DNA of 64,000 nucleotides, taken from Trochalopteron elliotii (Eukaryota; Chordata; Aves; Passeriformes; Leiothrichidae). Made by a program: the position numbers and the translations under genes. This document shows, one piece after another, positions 12,401 through 27,400 of this stretch (within the stretch, counting starts at the first letter, position 1; every line of letters begins with the position of its first letter). The stretch lies in NCBI GenBank assembly GCA_024734555.1, contig JANPWX010000130.1, forward strand, positions 996,663-1,060,662, in the 5' to 3' direction. The notes under the pieces were generated by a model. That model was not told the origin of the DNA. It did not search any database and saw only the letters and a program-made list of their open reading frames with translations.

Positions 12401-15400
12401 TGTCTGTACAGACAGTCAAATATTTGATACTAGAACATTTGCTTTCATTGTGTTTGTGTGGTTCTTGGCACTATATATATATATTTGTAATTTCAGCTGT
12501 GGCTTCTTGACCCACATTTTACTGGAACACATTTAAGGCACAATTTAGCTCCATATTATGTTGGTAACTTTCTGCAGCACATTCTCTCCTATTTAATTTT
12601 TTAAGTGGAATTTCTTTCATCTCCTTTTTCAAAGGGAAAAAAATATTAGCTTACTTTTTTCAGATTGTTTCTTATATTAGTTTCTCTCTGTTCTAGAGCC
12701 CTTTATCCTTGCTTTCTGGGATGAGGGCCCATAGTTGGGGTGTGAAAGTATCATTAAACTGTCTCTAAGCCTCAAGCTTGTCTCTGCAACCAGGTAGTAC
12801 AGTTAGCACACACCCGATAGTGACAGGAGGTGCCTTTCTTTTGCTTTGCACCTCATTTGATGCTGTTAGAGTCCTCCAAGGCACCTTTTATTGCAGTATG
12901 CAGTGCTGCATGTTCTCTTTCTTTCTTTCCTGTGCTTTCCTATTAATTCTACTGTCTAGAGTGCAGCTGGAGTCTCTTGATATGCATGCAAAGCCACAAA
13001 GAATTGAGGTATATTTTGAGGGATAGTCAGGAAAGTTCTGAAGCTGGAGCTCAGTGGTGCTTCACTGTTTCCAGTCCATTGCCAATGCTGCAATGAAGTC
13101 TTTGAAATTGTGGGAGTGTGGCTGTTGCATGCACAGTTATGTGATGTATTGGAAGGCAAAGCATTGTGAATGAGTTTTTCCACATGCCCGAATTGTTCAG
13201 GTGTTTATTGTGTGATTTGTGATCTAAAATATGAATATAACTGACTGCTGGAAATTTATTTTAGCTGCACAGTGGTTTGAAACTGCACATACTGATCACT
13301 TGAGATTTAAGCTACAGTTCCCATACTGTCTCAAGCTCACCCTACTTGATCTATGAATCATGCTCCTGACCTCTGAGGTAACTCCAGTCATGGTTACACT
13401 TGGGACTAACATAGAAGATCATTCACAAATATGGCAATTTACAAGGGTACCTTTTCCTCTCTTCTCCCTTAGCCAGCAAACCAAGCAATTGTTTTGCAGA
13501 CAGACCCAGATATTGCAGGAATCACCTTGGAGAGACTGAGGAGTGAAACATCCCCTCTGTGTGTTAAGCACAGCTTAATGGGAGATTCTGGCCCTTCCAG
13601 GTTGTGGCTATGCTCAGCTGGACCCATGCTGTCTTTTCTTTACTATACTTCATGCTCTCCATGTTGTGGATGGGATTATTTAGGAGCCAGTTGTCTCCAT
13701 GAACACCTACACTCAGTTCCTGTGCCCTGGCTCAACACACTTTGCTTCCTCAATTCCATGTGCAGCACTTTAGGGTATTCACAGTTCCCCACAGAGGCCT
13801 TTGCAGCTGATTTCAGCTGAGCAGAGATGTAGCCTGGAGTATCCTGGGAAAATCAAGTTGAAGAGGGGTGGGATTTTGCATGTGAAGTGGAAAACATGGA
13901 GCATTCCTAACTAGTGTAGGTACATACAAGCCCTGAAAACACCCATGTGCCTCACAGAGGTGAATGTAGACAGTAGTAGCTCAAAGTTGATACCTTTGGG
14001 TGAGCCACAGCCATGCAGTCATGTCTGCATAGGTCACTGGTGATCACAATTCCTTAGTCTGGTGTTTCTGATGAGGAAGGTGAGGGCAAATGGAGGTGCT
14101 GAAATTTAAATTATTAAAAAATTTAGCCAAACTGCAAGTCCAATTGTTTTTCATTGCTCACTTTGTTTAAACTCAGCCTAGGGACAAAAGCTATTCATAT
14201 AGCTGGATGGGAAATCAAAACTGCTTCAGCTTTCTGCTGGCACTGAGTCTATGACAGTCATGTGAAACAGCATCTTTCTCAGTGTCCAACTTCCCATCTC
14301 ACCTCAAATGTTCTTTAGATATTCTGACCTTGCAGAACAAACTTCTCATGCAAGGCACACTTAAATGATCAAATAAAAATCCTGTGAGGTCTGTGAGTTT
14401 TTCTTTATTTACCATAATTTGATGCAATGGAGCCAAGGATTCCACTAAACACTGCTATGACTTGATATTTGAAGTTGCTTGGATGGCTGAATTTCAAATT
14501 TCACCAGTAATTTTCCCCAGATGCTGCTGTCATGTCACCTGTTTATTTGTACAGGTTTTTCCGTTTGTGCTAATTATTGTGCTATTTCAGAGTTGTAAAC
14601 ACAGTCACCGTATCTTTGTAACATTGTTGAAATAAGAGGGATCATTATGTTGGGTTTTTTTCCAACTGGAAGTTTTAGTTAAAGATTATTTAGCTTGCTG
14701 TGAAGCAGCATATCAGTTGAAGGCTAATCTTTCCTACTGCAAAGGTTGTTTGTTAGTAAAAATTGTTTCACTGACTCTGCTGTGTTTTAGATGAGCTGTT
14801 AATTCATAACAAAAGTAAAAAGTTTTCAAAAAGAACTGCTTATAATATAATGAAACCAAAATTGCTTACATTCACAGATATCTAAACCTCACTCACAGAG
14901 ATATCTGTGAATATTCACATGAGAAATAAGGAGTTTCTCAGTTATAATGTCAAACCCAGATTTTCCATAGTTTTTATACTACTTAAACAACCTTCCTTTC
15001 ATTTCTTTTATTTCTGTGTGATCGTAATTTGTAGCAATTAGGTGTGGAAAAGACACTGGAGAAATTACATCTGACCAAGGACATGTCACTGATTTTGTGA
15101 AGCATAACTTAATGACCCCAGCTCCTTTTGTTCTGCCTTCAAATTCCCATCTGCTCCTGTCTTTCTCTCTCCTGGATGCAAAGAAAGACGAAAGGGCAAG
15201 CTTTCGTCTTGTAAGCTGTCACTGCTGTTACCATGCAGAGCACAGCTTGAGAATGACTTTATTTAAATGTTTCTGATTTGGAATAATTCTGGCTGTTGTG
15301 CAGCCAGGATTGCTTGTGCTGAGTAACAAGATATTCCTCTTGCTGTTGTCCTAGGCATGGCTGGCATGCTGATGGGCTGGCATCCCCCACACCCTGAGTT

Positions 15401-18400
15401 GATCACAGGCTGCTTTTCTGTGAAATTATTTGGTTCCTCTTGGAAATGAAGTCACTGAAAAGACTCTGGATCAGAATAGCACTATTGTGAGGACTCTGCA
15501 TGCTCTCTTACAAAGCCTGGCAGAAGTTAGGATATTGTGATGACTGCTGACAATCAGCAGTGAATCTCCAGAGCTCCATGGCTGAGATGAAAGGGAACAG
15601 AAACTTAACTGGGATAAAAAGTGTGTTTTTGAGTACAGTACAGCCCATTGTCAGCAGTGAGGTCATCACTCAGTCCTGAGAAGGACAGGTTTGACTGAAA
15701 AGGGACAACAATTTCATCTTCCTGCAAGTGCTGCAGCATGCTCTGGTGAAAGTTTTTGGCAGATTATCTGACTTCCCTCTTCATAGGAAGCAGGATATGG
15801 AAAGCCTACTTACTCATTTCTTATTAGAACACTCCAGTGGGCTTTCTCTTTCTTTAAAAAGGACACAAATTCCTTACTCTTCCATTGTACAAAGTCTCAT
15901 CTGTGGCCAATACTGTTCACACGTTGCTGTAGAGAGGAGGGGCCAGATTCTGATACCTTGCATAAGCATTATCCCAGTGTCCTTGGAAGACTTACTGTGA
16001 TGACAAATGTCTTCTCTTAGTTTTCTGCCAGACTGAGAAAGGCAGGGCAGTAGAAAGACATCATTAAATGCTCTTGATGTATCTTAGCAATGTGAGACCC
16101 TGCTGTGTCTTGGGAATCTTTAGAGCTGATGGCCCAAACTTACTGAATCTCATATATGCCACAAGGTTGCATTTTGCAGCCATCTCAGGGAGCTGTGATA
16201 TTGGTCACACAGTTGGTAGGTACCTCACAGTTTTTGGAACATAGAAGCACAGAAACTTATTTTCCCATGCCTAGAAATTCTTATATGGGCAGTGAGTACC
16301 TATGCTACTGCTTCTTTCTCATCCACTCTCGAGCCTGTCTTGGTGACCACCATCCCTGTGACCCTGTTTCTCCTTACAGGGTGGGTTCACAGATCTGGCA
16401 TGTCCAGGTGTAGCCCAAACCTGAAGCAGCACAGTGGTTCAGGAGCCACTGCAGCATCCTCCAAAGCTCTTCATCCAGATCCTTTAACTAAGTGAAGGAC
16501 CAGTTTGAAATGGTTTCAGACAAGTTCCATTGTATTTACTGAGCTCCTAAAGGCCATGGTAGTGTCAGGGGAGATTATCCCTTCATCAGCTGTTGTGTGC
16601 TGTGGTTTGATGGTGTGCACAGCAGTATTGGCTGAAATTGGGCACTGGTGTCCTTGGTCATGGAGTCAGCTCTCCCAAAGAGTCAGAATCAGTGTCTGTC
16701 TGTGTGAACATCCCAGGTTTGAAGTCCTGTGCTTGTTCAACTCTATTTTTAGTGTGACCCAGGGAGACTCCAAGGAGGCAGGTGGGGCTGGTGAAGCAGT
16801 GGAAGTGCCTCTGTCTGTGTCAATGCCAGTTCCCCACGAGCAGCAGGTCTAGGCTCAGGTTTGCTGGGGTTGTTGGAAGCCTTTCTGAATTTAGCTGCAA
16901 GCAAATCTCCCCAAGCCAAGTGAGTTTAGGGGCCAAAATTTCATTCTTTATTTAAGCGCTAAGGTGTAATTTTCTGTATAACAACTGTAACGTGTTTTAA
17001 TTAGTTAAGCAAAAAGCATTCTTTGTATCCTGTTGCTTTGCAGGCACCTGAGCAGTATTTCCTAGAATCTTGGGAACATCTGTGCTTTTTCTGCCTCTCA
17101 CAATGGCTAATAAGCACTAGTACACAGTGTTTCTCTCTGTGTCTGATCTCTCAGGCTGGAGGGAGTGAAATCACTAATAAACAATTGTCTGATAGTTGTG
17201 TCTCAAGGACAGGACATTCTTCCTGCTAATTGGGAGAAAGGGGGAGAATTCTTTTGACCCATTTCAGGGGACACACATCTCAAATCATGAAGGCATGATC
17301 TAATAATTCTGAAGGGCTCTTGCTCAGAGATATTTAGGCACTTGGAAATGTTTCTTCATAGAGAAAGGCTTATAGCTTATCTCCCAAATATCTACTACCG
17401 CCCTTTGAAATGTGACAAAGACCCTGTGGGCACAACTCTCTGCTCAGACATCACATCTATGCAGTGGTCCCCACCATAAACCTTGTGTTTTTACAGTAAA
17501 GTCCAAAGCACAAAATATGAATCAGAGACTGCATTGCAGGCAGAGGAGACAGGCTTAGCTTTCTGTGAAAACAGAACCAGTAAACACTGAATAGTTTTCA
17601 GGAGTCCAGGGGATGGCCTTTTCTTAGAGTGGATCCAAGTTGACTTGTATGCTAACAGTCAGATCAGGGCTCTCACTGGCCTTTGTGTGTTACCATAGAG
17701 TTTTCATTTCTCTTTTTTTAAAGTATCATGTGTAGTTTTGGTTTTAGTGAAAGAGTACTACAAGAGAATGTGAGAACAAGTAATAGGTTCCACAGTGACT
17801 GTGGCTTTGTTGCAAATTGCGCCTTCTGCCCCTGATTTCTAATTCTGTATCATCTACAAGGAGTTCTGCTCAGTTGAGCAGGTATCCTTCTCTCCCATTT
17901 TTGCTCCTGCCTCAGTCTCCACAGCATAGTTGATGGGCTGTTTGCTGTGATCTGGTCATGCATTTCTGTATTTTTCTCTGAGTCGTATGAAAGGACTGAT
18001 CTAGCTGTCATTAAACATTTTTCTGCTCACACTAATGTACAGCATAGCTCATGGCTGTAGTAGCCTGAGAGATTTCTGTGTCACTGAGAGGGAAAAAGGA
18101 AGTGGGTGTCTCGAAATGGAAGGTGCTGTAAAATTATTACATCAATTTGGGACATAAAGGAGACAAATTCTGAGAGCCCAGTGGGTTTGTTTCAATCATA
18201 GCGGTGAATTTATAAATGGGAAATATATTTGATACATTTTTTTCCTTAGTACAGCTCATTTTTGTGTCACACTCATTAAATCAAGGTGGCTGAGGGCTGA
18301 GCTTTTCTTACAAAACTGTCATGTCCGAGTGGGAGAGACAGTGCCTGACCTTAAAAGATCACAGTCTGAATGCATCAGACACATGAAAGGTTGAAAGGAA

Positions 18401-21400
18401 GAGAGGTACAGAGAGAGAAAGTAACTTTCCCAAGGTCACATAAAAATCAGCAGAGTTCAGACTGCGCCATAATTCTTTCACCACTAACCCTGCCCAGGTT
18501 TTGTACAATTTGCTGACAGAGCCTTTCCACGTGGGGGTCCTTGTTGTGAGCTGGGCTCTGGAGAGCTGCACTTTCTAAGCATGCTTTATTTTGGTAACAG
18601 CAATGCTGTCATTATGCCTAATGAAAGTAAAGCATTTCTGCAGCCCATCAGCACAGTCATGAGATCAGTCTGTAGTTTCTGAAAGTGAATTTAAACAGCA
18701 CCGACACTATCAAACACGACTGTGTATATTTTGTGCTTCACTTTGCAAGGCCAAGATGAAGGTGATTTCCTGTATTACCTGTAACATGATTAGGTCATTT
18801 CTTTCCCACCCATGTTTTTGGACATTTCAATCAGTGCAACAGTCACTGCCAGTATCAAGTCTAGTTCTGAAAAATCTATAACAAATTCCCCATAAGTTTT
18901 ATTCTAGTGATTGAAAGGCTTTCATATCTGAACAGAATTGGGCAGTTTTCAAAATTAGAAATAATTTTTTGGCTGTTTTATTTTATTGTTTTGTTGGGGT
19001 TTTTTCTTGGTTTGGGGTTTTTTAACCAAGATTAATGTCTGCATGGGACAAATACAAAGAAAATTTGGTGGGGAATTTTCCAACCAGCCCTGGGTATAAA
19101 AAGGAAGTTTGGACTGGACCATAGATATGCATTTTGTGCACCTGCTTAGTGTTCCGCTGCTGAAGTCTGCAATCAGTTCCTTCATGGATTCCTGAAAATT
19201 ATAAACAGCACTTTATCAGAGCATAACTTGATCTTCATGTTAACACATTCCTATTTTCTTCTCTCCCTCTTTTTTTAGATCGAATATAAGCTTTGCAATG
19301 GGTCTGACAAAGAGTGTGTGTCTCCCACAGCCAAATTCATGAAGAAGGAAACACTGAAGGTATGTGCAGAGCAGTCAGGTCATCATCAGCTGACTTTCTT
19401 TTAAAAAACAAATGGTACCTTCCAAATGAACCTTTGGAAACAAGTCAGAGTCATTTCTCAAGACCCAGAGAAGCTTCTGAATGCTCTAGGAGTCATTATA
19501 GGCCAAGGACATTACAGACTTAATACACAGGATTAGATGATATACTGCAAGCAGAACAGATCAGTGTAATTATTTCACCGTGTTTGTATGTTCTGGAGCC
19601 ATTAGGCATCTCAAGAGGATTGTAATCCTTCAGTGTTCTTAGGACAACTTGCCTGGGCAATCTGAGTGAATTGTAGCTTCAACACTTGTTTGTCTACCAA
19701 ACCAAAAGTATAAATGAATGGAATTAAATTTTGTTTGTTGAATTTGAGGAGTAAGAAAGACTGGGTATCCAGCCTCTTTCCATTGCCTCCAACGAAAAGA
19801 CAGACTAAGTTGTGTTTAATGAAACTTCAGGAGGAAAGAAAATGCCTGTTCTCTCATCATGTTTTTATTCTTTGTGCTCATTTCTGCGGAATCTGTGCTG
19901 GGTCAAGTTCTTGCTGTGCTATACATAACTCTCCTTAATGCATTATGTTCTTTCCTTCCCAAAAGAGGCCATGATTACAACTACTGTATTTTCTCTGTTT
20001 TCAACCAGGTACAAAAAAAAAATTACAGACAGGAGAAGAAAAGAGCTACCAAACAACTCTTCAGTGCTCTGAAGGATCCCAGTGTGGTGATCACAGAAGA
20101 CTGGCTGAAGGTATGTGACACAAACCATTTCTTCTGAGGCTGTGGAAAAAAACAAGTGAGATGTGAAGTAGTTAATGTGCCTGAGATGTATGCACTATCA
20201 CTTTTTTAAGTGAAAGAAGACCTAATAGTTCTGAGTTGAAGTTACTGTAAAGTAACTTCAACTCAAGCTTCAACTCAAGGTTTATTTAAATAGCTGCTAT
20301 GAAAGTGGAGCTGTGGGTATCTACTTCCACCTTAACTCAGTTGGTTTATTTCATGTCCTTAAGCAGCAACCAGGACTTGAAAAGGGTGTAGTACAAAGGG
20401 AAGTGATGATGTTTCTCTCTTTGTTCCTCTCTGAAAGATTTTGTTGGCCTCTTCCCATAAATGTGGTTTTGTACTGAAGAGGGAATAGACTGAGTAACAG
20501 CCTGAAAATGGGCAGATGCAGCTTGTTCTATGGACAATTGGATTTTCTGTTGTCACAGCACAGAATGAAACATATTGTACCTGATGGCAACTGCAATTTC
20601 TTCCTGTGCAGACTCGGGTAGTGACAGCTTCTCATTGAGGTCCTGAAACTTCTGTGTGGCAAAGTAAATCTGGATTGACATGGAGAGATGAGCACTGGTG
20701 TCCTCCTCCTTTGGGGCCATTTAGTCTTCTCAAATAATAGTGAATTGGTTGAACCTTTTATATTAGCAAAACCTAAGTTCCTAACACATGACTCTTAAGA
20801 AAAACAAAATAACTTAAGGATCTCATTAAACAATACAGTTTCATTTGGTTAGTGGTAAAAACCTCCAACATTGTTCTGCAATTATTATTAGAGGTCAGAA
20901 AAATGACATACTTGTGGTTTATTTGAGAAGGTAGATTGGCAGCAAAGTCTTCCTGTCACATTTACTGGTAATGAAAAATAAATATTGAGACTTTTGAAAA
21001 CACAGAATACCTGTTGCATGTTTGCTGTGGCTGAAAATTTCTGGGGAGCTGCAAATAAAAACAGCACACAGAAAAGACTTGAGGTTTGGCCTATGCACAC
21101 TGAAGGCAGGAAGACCTTAGGCAATATCTAACCTTACTGAGAAACTTCTCCATTCAAAAGTTGTTATCTTTAATATACTCTTATCAGATTTAATGTCTTC
21201 TATACAAGAGGGAGCTGCATTGAGCTCGACAGAGAAGTAAACCAACTGGAGACAGTACTATTAAAAATGGGGTATTTGACAAAACCCATTAATAGCAGTG
21301 TTCTGCAGAACACTATTAAAATGACTTATAAGTCAAGTTAGACTAGCTATAACATTTTTATACGCAATGTTCTAATTGGCATGTCCTCCATGATTATTAA

Positions 21401-24400
21401 CAGATCACTCTCACATGGGCCAGCAGTGCTGATTGCCTAAAAAATAATCAAGATGCTGACACTGAGCTAGTAATAAAAATAGAATGAATATTAAGCCAGT
21501 AATAAAAATATGAAGACAAGATTCTGATAGCCAGATTTCCAGATTTCTGGGATTTTGCTGTGAGGTCCCTAGGACTGTCCAGGGAACACCATGTATTTTC
21601 TTTAGTAAGTGTATCATGGTGCAGCCTTGGAATAAACATACTGGAAATACTGTATAAACACTGAATAAGTGCTGGGTTTCTTCTAAGGAGCAATGTAAAT
21701 GCAACTTTCTTTGTTCCTCCAGATTCGTGGGACTCTAAAGAGCTGGACCAGACTGTGGTGTGTCCTGAAACCAGGAGTGCTGCTCATTTATAAGACGCCA
21801 AAGATCGGACAGTGGGTTGGGACAATCCTGCTCCATTCTTGTGAGCTGATCGAGAGACCCTCCAAAAAGGATGGCTTCTGCTTTAAACTCTTCCATCCTT
21901 TGGATCAATCCATCTGGGCTGTAAAGGTAACGATCCTGATGTGTCAAACAACCTCTTCTTGGTCACCAAAGTTTCTGAGCACTGGTATTGCCTAGCACTG
22001 ATATTATTTAGTTATTCAGTTGCTGTTAGCAGTGGTGAGTTGACTGCATAAAAAGATTAGAGATACCAAAGCTTGATCATTGAATGACATCAAAGAGACA
22101 TACTCCTTGGGATTAGTTCCACATTCTCAGTGTACAGATGCCTGCATAGACTAAGGAAAAAGGAAATGTGTTGGTGCAGGAAAAGAAGTTCAATGCATAG
22201 AAGCTATATCAAGCCATGACCTACATCTTTAAAAGGAGGTGGGCATAGACACAGTTAATTAAAGTCCCCAAAACAAGGATACAGAAAGCACCAAGTGCTT
22301 CACACAGTACTGGGAGATGGTTGGCAAAGTGACAAAAAAGCAGGTTTATGATTTGACTTCTTTTTTTCTAATGCCTCTGAGGTTTGGATTTGTTTGCAGT
22401 GAACTTGGAACTCAGTGTTTAGCTCAAGCCTTGGCTGTTGCACAAAAGTGTGGCTTCAGATAGCCCATATTGTCTCTTCTTTGAAATGGAAATAGCAGGA
22501 TTTTCTCCACTTCATTTTGAGTTATTCTTCAGGCTGAGAAAATCCCTTCCTGTACACACAGTGGCTCCTGCAGTGACCTCTGGATCTCCCTGTAGCAAAA
22601 ATGATTAATAGTTTTTCACACTTCTTGAAATAACTCCCTGTAGATCTTAAAGAACTGTCTCCTTTTTAATTCTTTTCTTAAAGAATAGTCAAAAAAAAAA
22701 AAAATTATGTAATGCCTGTGAGCAAAGAGGAAGGTCCCAGTACCTCCTGAGAGGCACTGAGAGACACATCTTTTGGATACCCTGAAGACAAAACTTAAAT
22801 GTTCTTGTATTTGTTTCTCTGTCAAAAACAGTGACAAAACCAGAGTTATTGCAGTCACGAATTCACTAGGAGGCATCACAAGTGTAAATAAGGCATTACG
22901 AGCTGATGCCTTGCTGCAAGGTGGTCAGCAGAGGGATTGGAAATGGAAAGACTCACGAGAGAGCAGTGAAAGCACTTGTCATGGCATCAGAAGTTCTAAC
23001 AAAAGGGAGAAGCCCTGTGGGAGCAGATCAAGCAGACACACTCCTGCTCATCCGTGCAGTAAATGGAGCAGTTTTAAACACAGCTATACAATCGCTATAA
23101 AAAGCCTTTCCATTTTTAATAAGGTAGGAGGAGGGAATTAAAATTAACCTCAGTAACTAGGGGTGAGAGCTGCTGATTTCTGCCAGGCAGATTTAGGCAA
23201 TGCATTGTGCCTAAATGCATTGCTTTTCCTTAAAGTTCTAAAGGTTTTGCTGCTACCTTGCTTCTTACTCAGTTTCAAGAGTTTTGATGCTTTTTAAATT
23301 CAGAACACGCACCCAGGAAGGTTGTGATGATTTACTGTCTGTCAACAAAAACATTCCTTGTGAGTTGACAGTTCAACTGAATTCTTCTGAGAAGCACAGT
23401 CAGAGGAGGTAGTGAAAAATAGAATCAAAAGTGCAGTCAGATGCTGAAAGGCAGAGTTGCTGACAGATCTGAAGTGTTGCACTAGGATGCCCTTCCTTTG
23501 ATATGAAGCATCCCAAAGAAAGAGGAGGTTTTATCAATATATGTATGCATTTAAATATGTATCTCTAATTCTTGTGTCTCTTGAGAAAACATATGATAGA
23601 AATTAGAATTAGTATATTAAATGTGAAGGAAGTATATATCTGAAAATATTTGTGTACTAGAGGAAGTCCAAAGAGGTTTAAATTTTAAAGTCAATTCTGT
23701 GTCTCTTGAGATATATTTGAAAGCCACATTTGAGCTGCATAGTAGGATACTCCCTGAAACCTGAGTTCAGCCTGGATTGTTGTGTGTGATAGATGCTTTC
23801 AGCCACGAGGTAAACACCAAAATACACATCAGGAAGAAATCCACCAGTGAGCTGCTTGATGTCAAAGAGGCCGTCTGCACTCTGTCAACAGTTTAAGGCT
23901 GAAACTGCTAAAAATACTGTTTTATGTCATTTCACAGCCTTTTTTTAAAGCAACTGGAGCAGAATTGACTGATCTACATTGGTTGTGTATAACTATGCAA
24001 AGAAAGTCTGTTTCTCATTAAATATAGATTCACCCAAGCTTAAGCAAAAAGCCCAAGTTACTGTCCATCACAATAGAAATAAGATCTGGATGAACACCTT
24101 TCATTCTTAGCCAAAATGGCTTCTGAAATTTTCAGGGATTATCCAGATTGGAGTTGATGGTCCATCTTTCACTCTCATCAGTGGATTTGCAGTTTACTCA
24201 GGGTAATTACTGAATATCTTTGTACATGTTGGCCTGGCTGCTCAGCAGATGTTTGGAGCTAACTCTGGGGTTCAACCCTGGAACAAATGTCTGGTTCAGG
24301 CATTGCCATAGGCCTTTATGGTAGTACTAGCCAAATAAATTCAATGTGCAGGCATTTAGCTTCAGTTAGAGCAGGGTGAGATTTTGGGGCACCTTTCAAG

Positions 24401-27400
24401 ATAAGATGTAAAGGCCATGGCTTATTGCTGAAAGCTAAGTACAGGCACTGTACTGTTTTTCCTGTAAAGCTCTCTGAGGTCTAGGGCTATCTTAGAAGGA
24501 TATTGCTGAGGGAAAGAGTTCTTTATTCTATACTGCTTCCCTGCCTTTTTGAGTTTCAGCCTGAAACTTCTTTGCAGTGCACATAGATTAGACCTTTTAT
24601 CTATTTGGTCCATCCAGGCCTTTGTAAACCCAAGGCCAAAACCAGCAAGGTCCCAAAGTCAGCCAGCAGTGCAAGCAGCAGTAAGAAAAGCTTCCCCCAC
24701 ATGGTCCAAATGCTGCTGCAGAGGCACTTGGTCCAATGTGTGAAGGCAGTGTGATCCCACCCTGCTCCTGGGGAGAGACATTTTACTGAGGTGGCTGCAG
24801 GAGACTGGGGAATGCCAACCTAGGAATTTGTGTGAGGGTGTGGGTGTCTGTCCTCTTGCTTCACAGAGGGAGTGTGGCGCTATCAGCTGGCAGGGTTTGC
24901 CTGCCTGTCCCAAGAGATGTCCTGGAATATTTCCCTGGAGTATTTCCCTTCAAGCTTGCTCAGAAGCTGGCTGAACAGTGTGGTGTGGGAAGGCTTTCAT
25001 TATCTGCAGCCTGTTCTGACATTTATTTAGAACAATAAGTAAGTTGGGGTCAGATCCACTGCATCTGGTAAAATGTATAATTTTAATTTTGTTGATTTGT
25101 ACGAATTTGAGTCATTTCTTTAAAGAAAAAGTTCTAGTAATGGTCACGCACTGCTGCTTTTCTAATTGTTATTCCATTCCAGAACACAGCAGTTTCATCT
25201 TCATCCTTGTGGTTATCCACAATACTATTAAGGAGATTTTTCTTCCTCCTTTTTTAAGCTGTGTTTCATGACTCTCTGAGATGTCTTGACTCTCCAAAAC
25301 TGTCAGTATTCTCCATTTTTCAAATTCCAATCACCCCCTGTTTCATAATGTCTCTTGAGTCTCAAATCATATGTAAAGATAGGAATGATCTGAAGGTGAT
25401 CCTTTCTTAGTTGTACTGCACAGGGGCTGCACCTGGGCTCTGGGTGCTGGTACAGCTGGGGTAACACTTTTAGTGAGAGCTGGTCATTGGCATGGTGCTC
25501 AAAGGCTGGCAGACAGAAAGCATTGTTATCTCTGCTGTGCAGATACAGAACATCATTTAATCTGTGTAAATGTTGTTTTTATTTTCATGGCCTCCTCTCT
25601 TTTCTTCTTCTGTTGGAAATGGCCCCCTCCATGCATGAACATGCCTTATTGTTGAATATGTTTCCTTGACAGAGTAACCTGCTGCTTCTCGGGTTAATCC
25701 ATGTGCCTAAATGCCTGTTAGAATCTTGTGTTATCCCTTCCTTCCCATCTCCCTCCCCGCCTTTTTTTGTTTTTTGAATACTGTTTCTCTGTATCTGTAC
25801 TGTTAGATTGTGGGGGTTTTCTTCAAACAGAGCAAATATCCACCTCTGCACTAAAAATACAAGTAGTGGTGTTATCAATAATTCTTCAACACCCTGCTCA
25901 GCTGCAAGCAGCTGAAAGGAAAAATGCAATGGGGAATGATGTCTGATTGCATTAATGTCACTAGTAATGTCTTAAGCTTCTCTGCTCTGGTTTACAAATC
26001 AAATCTCAACTTTGCCAGTCCTGACTATTAAGCCTTTAAACAGTCTTAATTTTGTGAACCTCTTGTGGGAGAGGGGAGGGGGAAACAAAAGTGAGTAAGA
26101 AGGATCCCAGTTTCTCCTAACAGCAGAAGAACCCCACAGATGTGAAGGCAAAAAAGCTTGACTGGAGACTGCTGTCTTCTCAAACAGTTCGTATTTGTAC
26201 ACTCAGATACAATTTGATCCTTTCCCTACTCTTAATTCTGTCCAAATTTTGTTTTTCTGAGTATAACTTAAAAACAAAAATCCATATAAAAGCACCATTT
26301 AACTGTGAAGCACTTGTGTACAGGAGCAGTTTTCAATAGCAGTCGCAGTTCCATGCATATATCAGCTGGGAGGGAGAAATCCTTCCTTCAAGGAATATGG
26401 TTGGATACTATAACGACCCATGTAAGGGAGGAGAGTAATAGTCAAACTGCAAAAATCTGCCTACAGATTTTCAGCATTGTGTGGTATTCTGTAGAAAGTC
26501 AAGGAAATGTGTATTGGAGCATCCTGGAGAAAACCTCTTGCTCCCCCCTGCAGGTGACATAGTGGTCACACAAGTATCGGTGATGTGTTCTGCCCTGCTT
26601 TTATTTCTGACATAATGTCTGCATATTTGAAAAAGGATCTGCTTATGTGTTATTTGTTACAAAGTGAGGAAGAGAAGGAGCTGGAGGAGGCTGGGTAACT
26701 TAGAGTATGAAGACATGTTCACTGCATACAGGAACTGCTTTTTCCTAGCATCTTCTGGATGGACTTTGCTTCCCTGGGCATCATTTCTGGAGGGTCATGC
26801 TGAGAGCATGGTGGCAGGATGCAGGATGTTTACAAGACACTTTTTTTTTTTTTTTTTTTTTTTTGCCACAGCTTCCAAACTAAAGGCAGCATAAAATGAG
26901 CAAGGCCTGAAGTGTCTGTCACTCCAGGCACCACAGCATAAGGGTTCTCTGGATTTATGGTGAAGGGCTGCAACCCAGTAGAATGTGCCCATGCTGGAGG
27001 ACATTCAATTTGGTCCTCAATTTGTTGTTTTCCCTTTTTCACCTTTCCACAGACTCAGGATGGAGTTTCCCCTTTGTTTGCTTCCAGGAGAGCTGCTGCT
27101 GCCTCTCTGCTGGAGGCACTCACAGCACGAGGTGTGGCTCTGCTGCTTTTGTGGTGCCTGTGAAGGGTGTTTCACTGCCAGAATGTCTGCCTGCAAGCAG
27201 ACTCCACATGCACCTCATGGAGCAGTTCCTTCTGGTGTTGCACAAAGGTTTGACTGATTTTGTCCCAAGTGACAGCAATAAGATCTTTCCACTCCAGCAT
27301 ATCAGAATAAACATAGCAGGTTTTTGGCTGAGCATAGGTTAGACAAAGCCCTATTTTCCTAGGAGCTCATTACTGCCTTGGAGCTGCAGCAGCAATATCA

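Larger units (their letters stand above)
9627..19278. other. OSBPL5 intron 2
   Basis: At 9.65 kb this is the longest intron found (phase 0, gtactt to ttttag). It contains a G-rich block at 11821-11842, a short (TA)n tract near 12472-12484, hairpins at 14870-14912 and 15186-15211, and a T/G-rich tract around 18960-19020. No coding sequence or recognisable transposon was seen. Confidence 0.9.

Noticed and set aside
21297..21314. 18-bp palindrome as a hormone-receptor site
   Set aside because: agtgttctgcagaacact has the half-sites in the wrong order and spacing for a glucocorticoid-type element; kept only as a short palindrome.
24600..24760. Ser/Lys-rich possible extra exon in intron 5
   Set aside because: The segment resembles a coding linker in one frame but has no in-phase acceptor/donor pair, and the PH domain is already continuous from exon 5 to exon 6.
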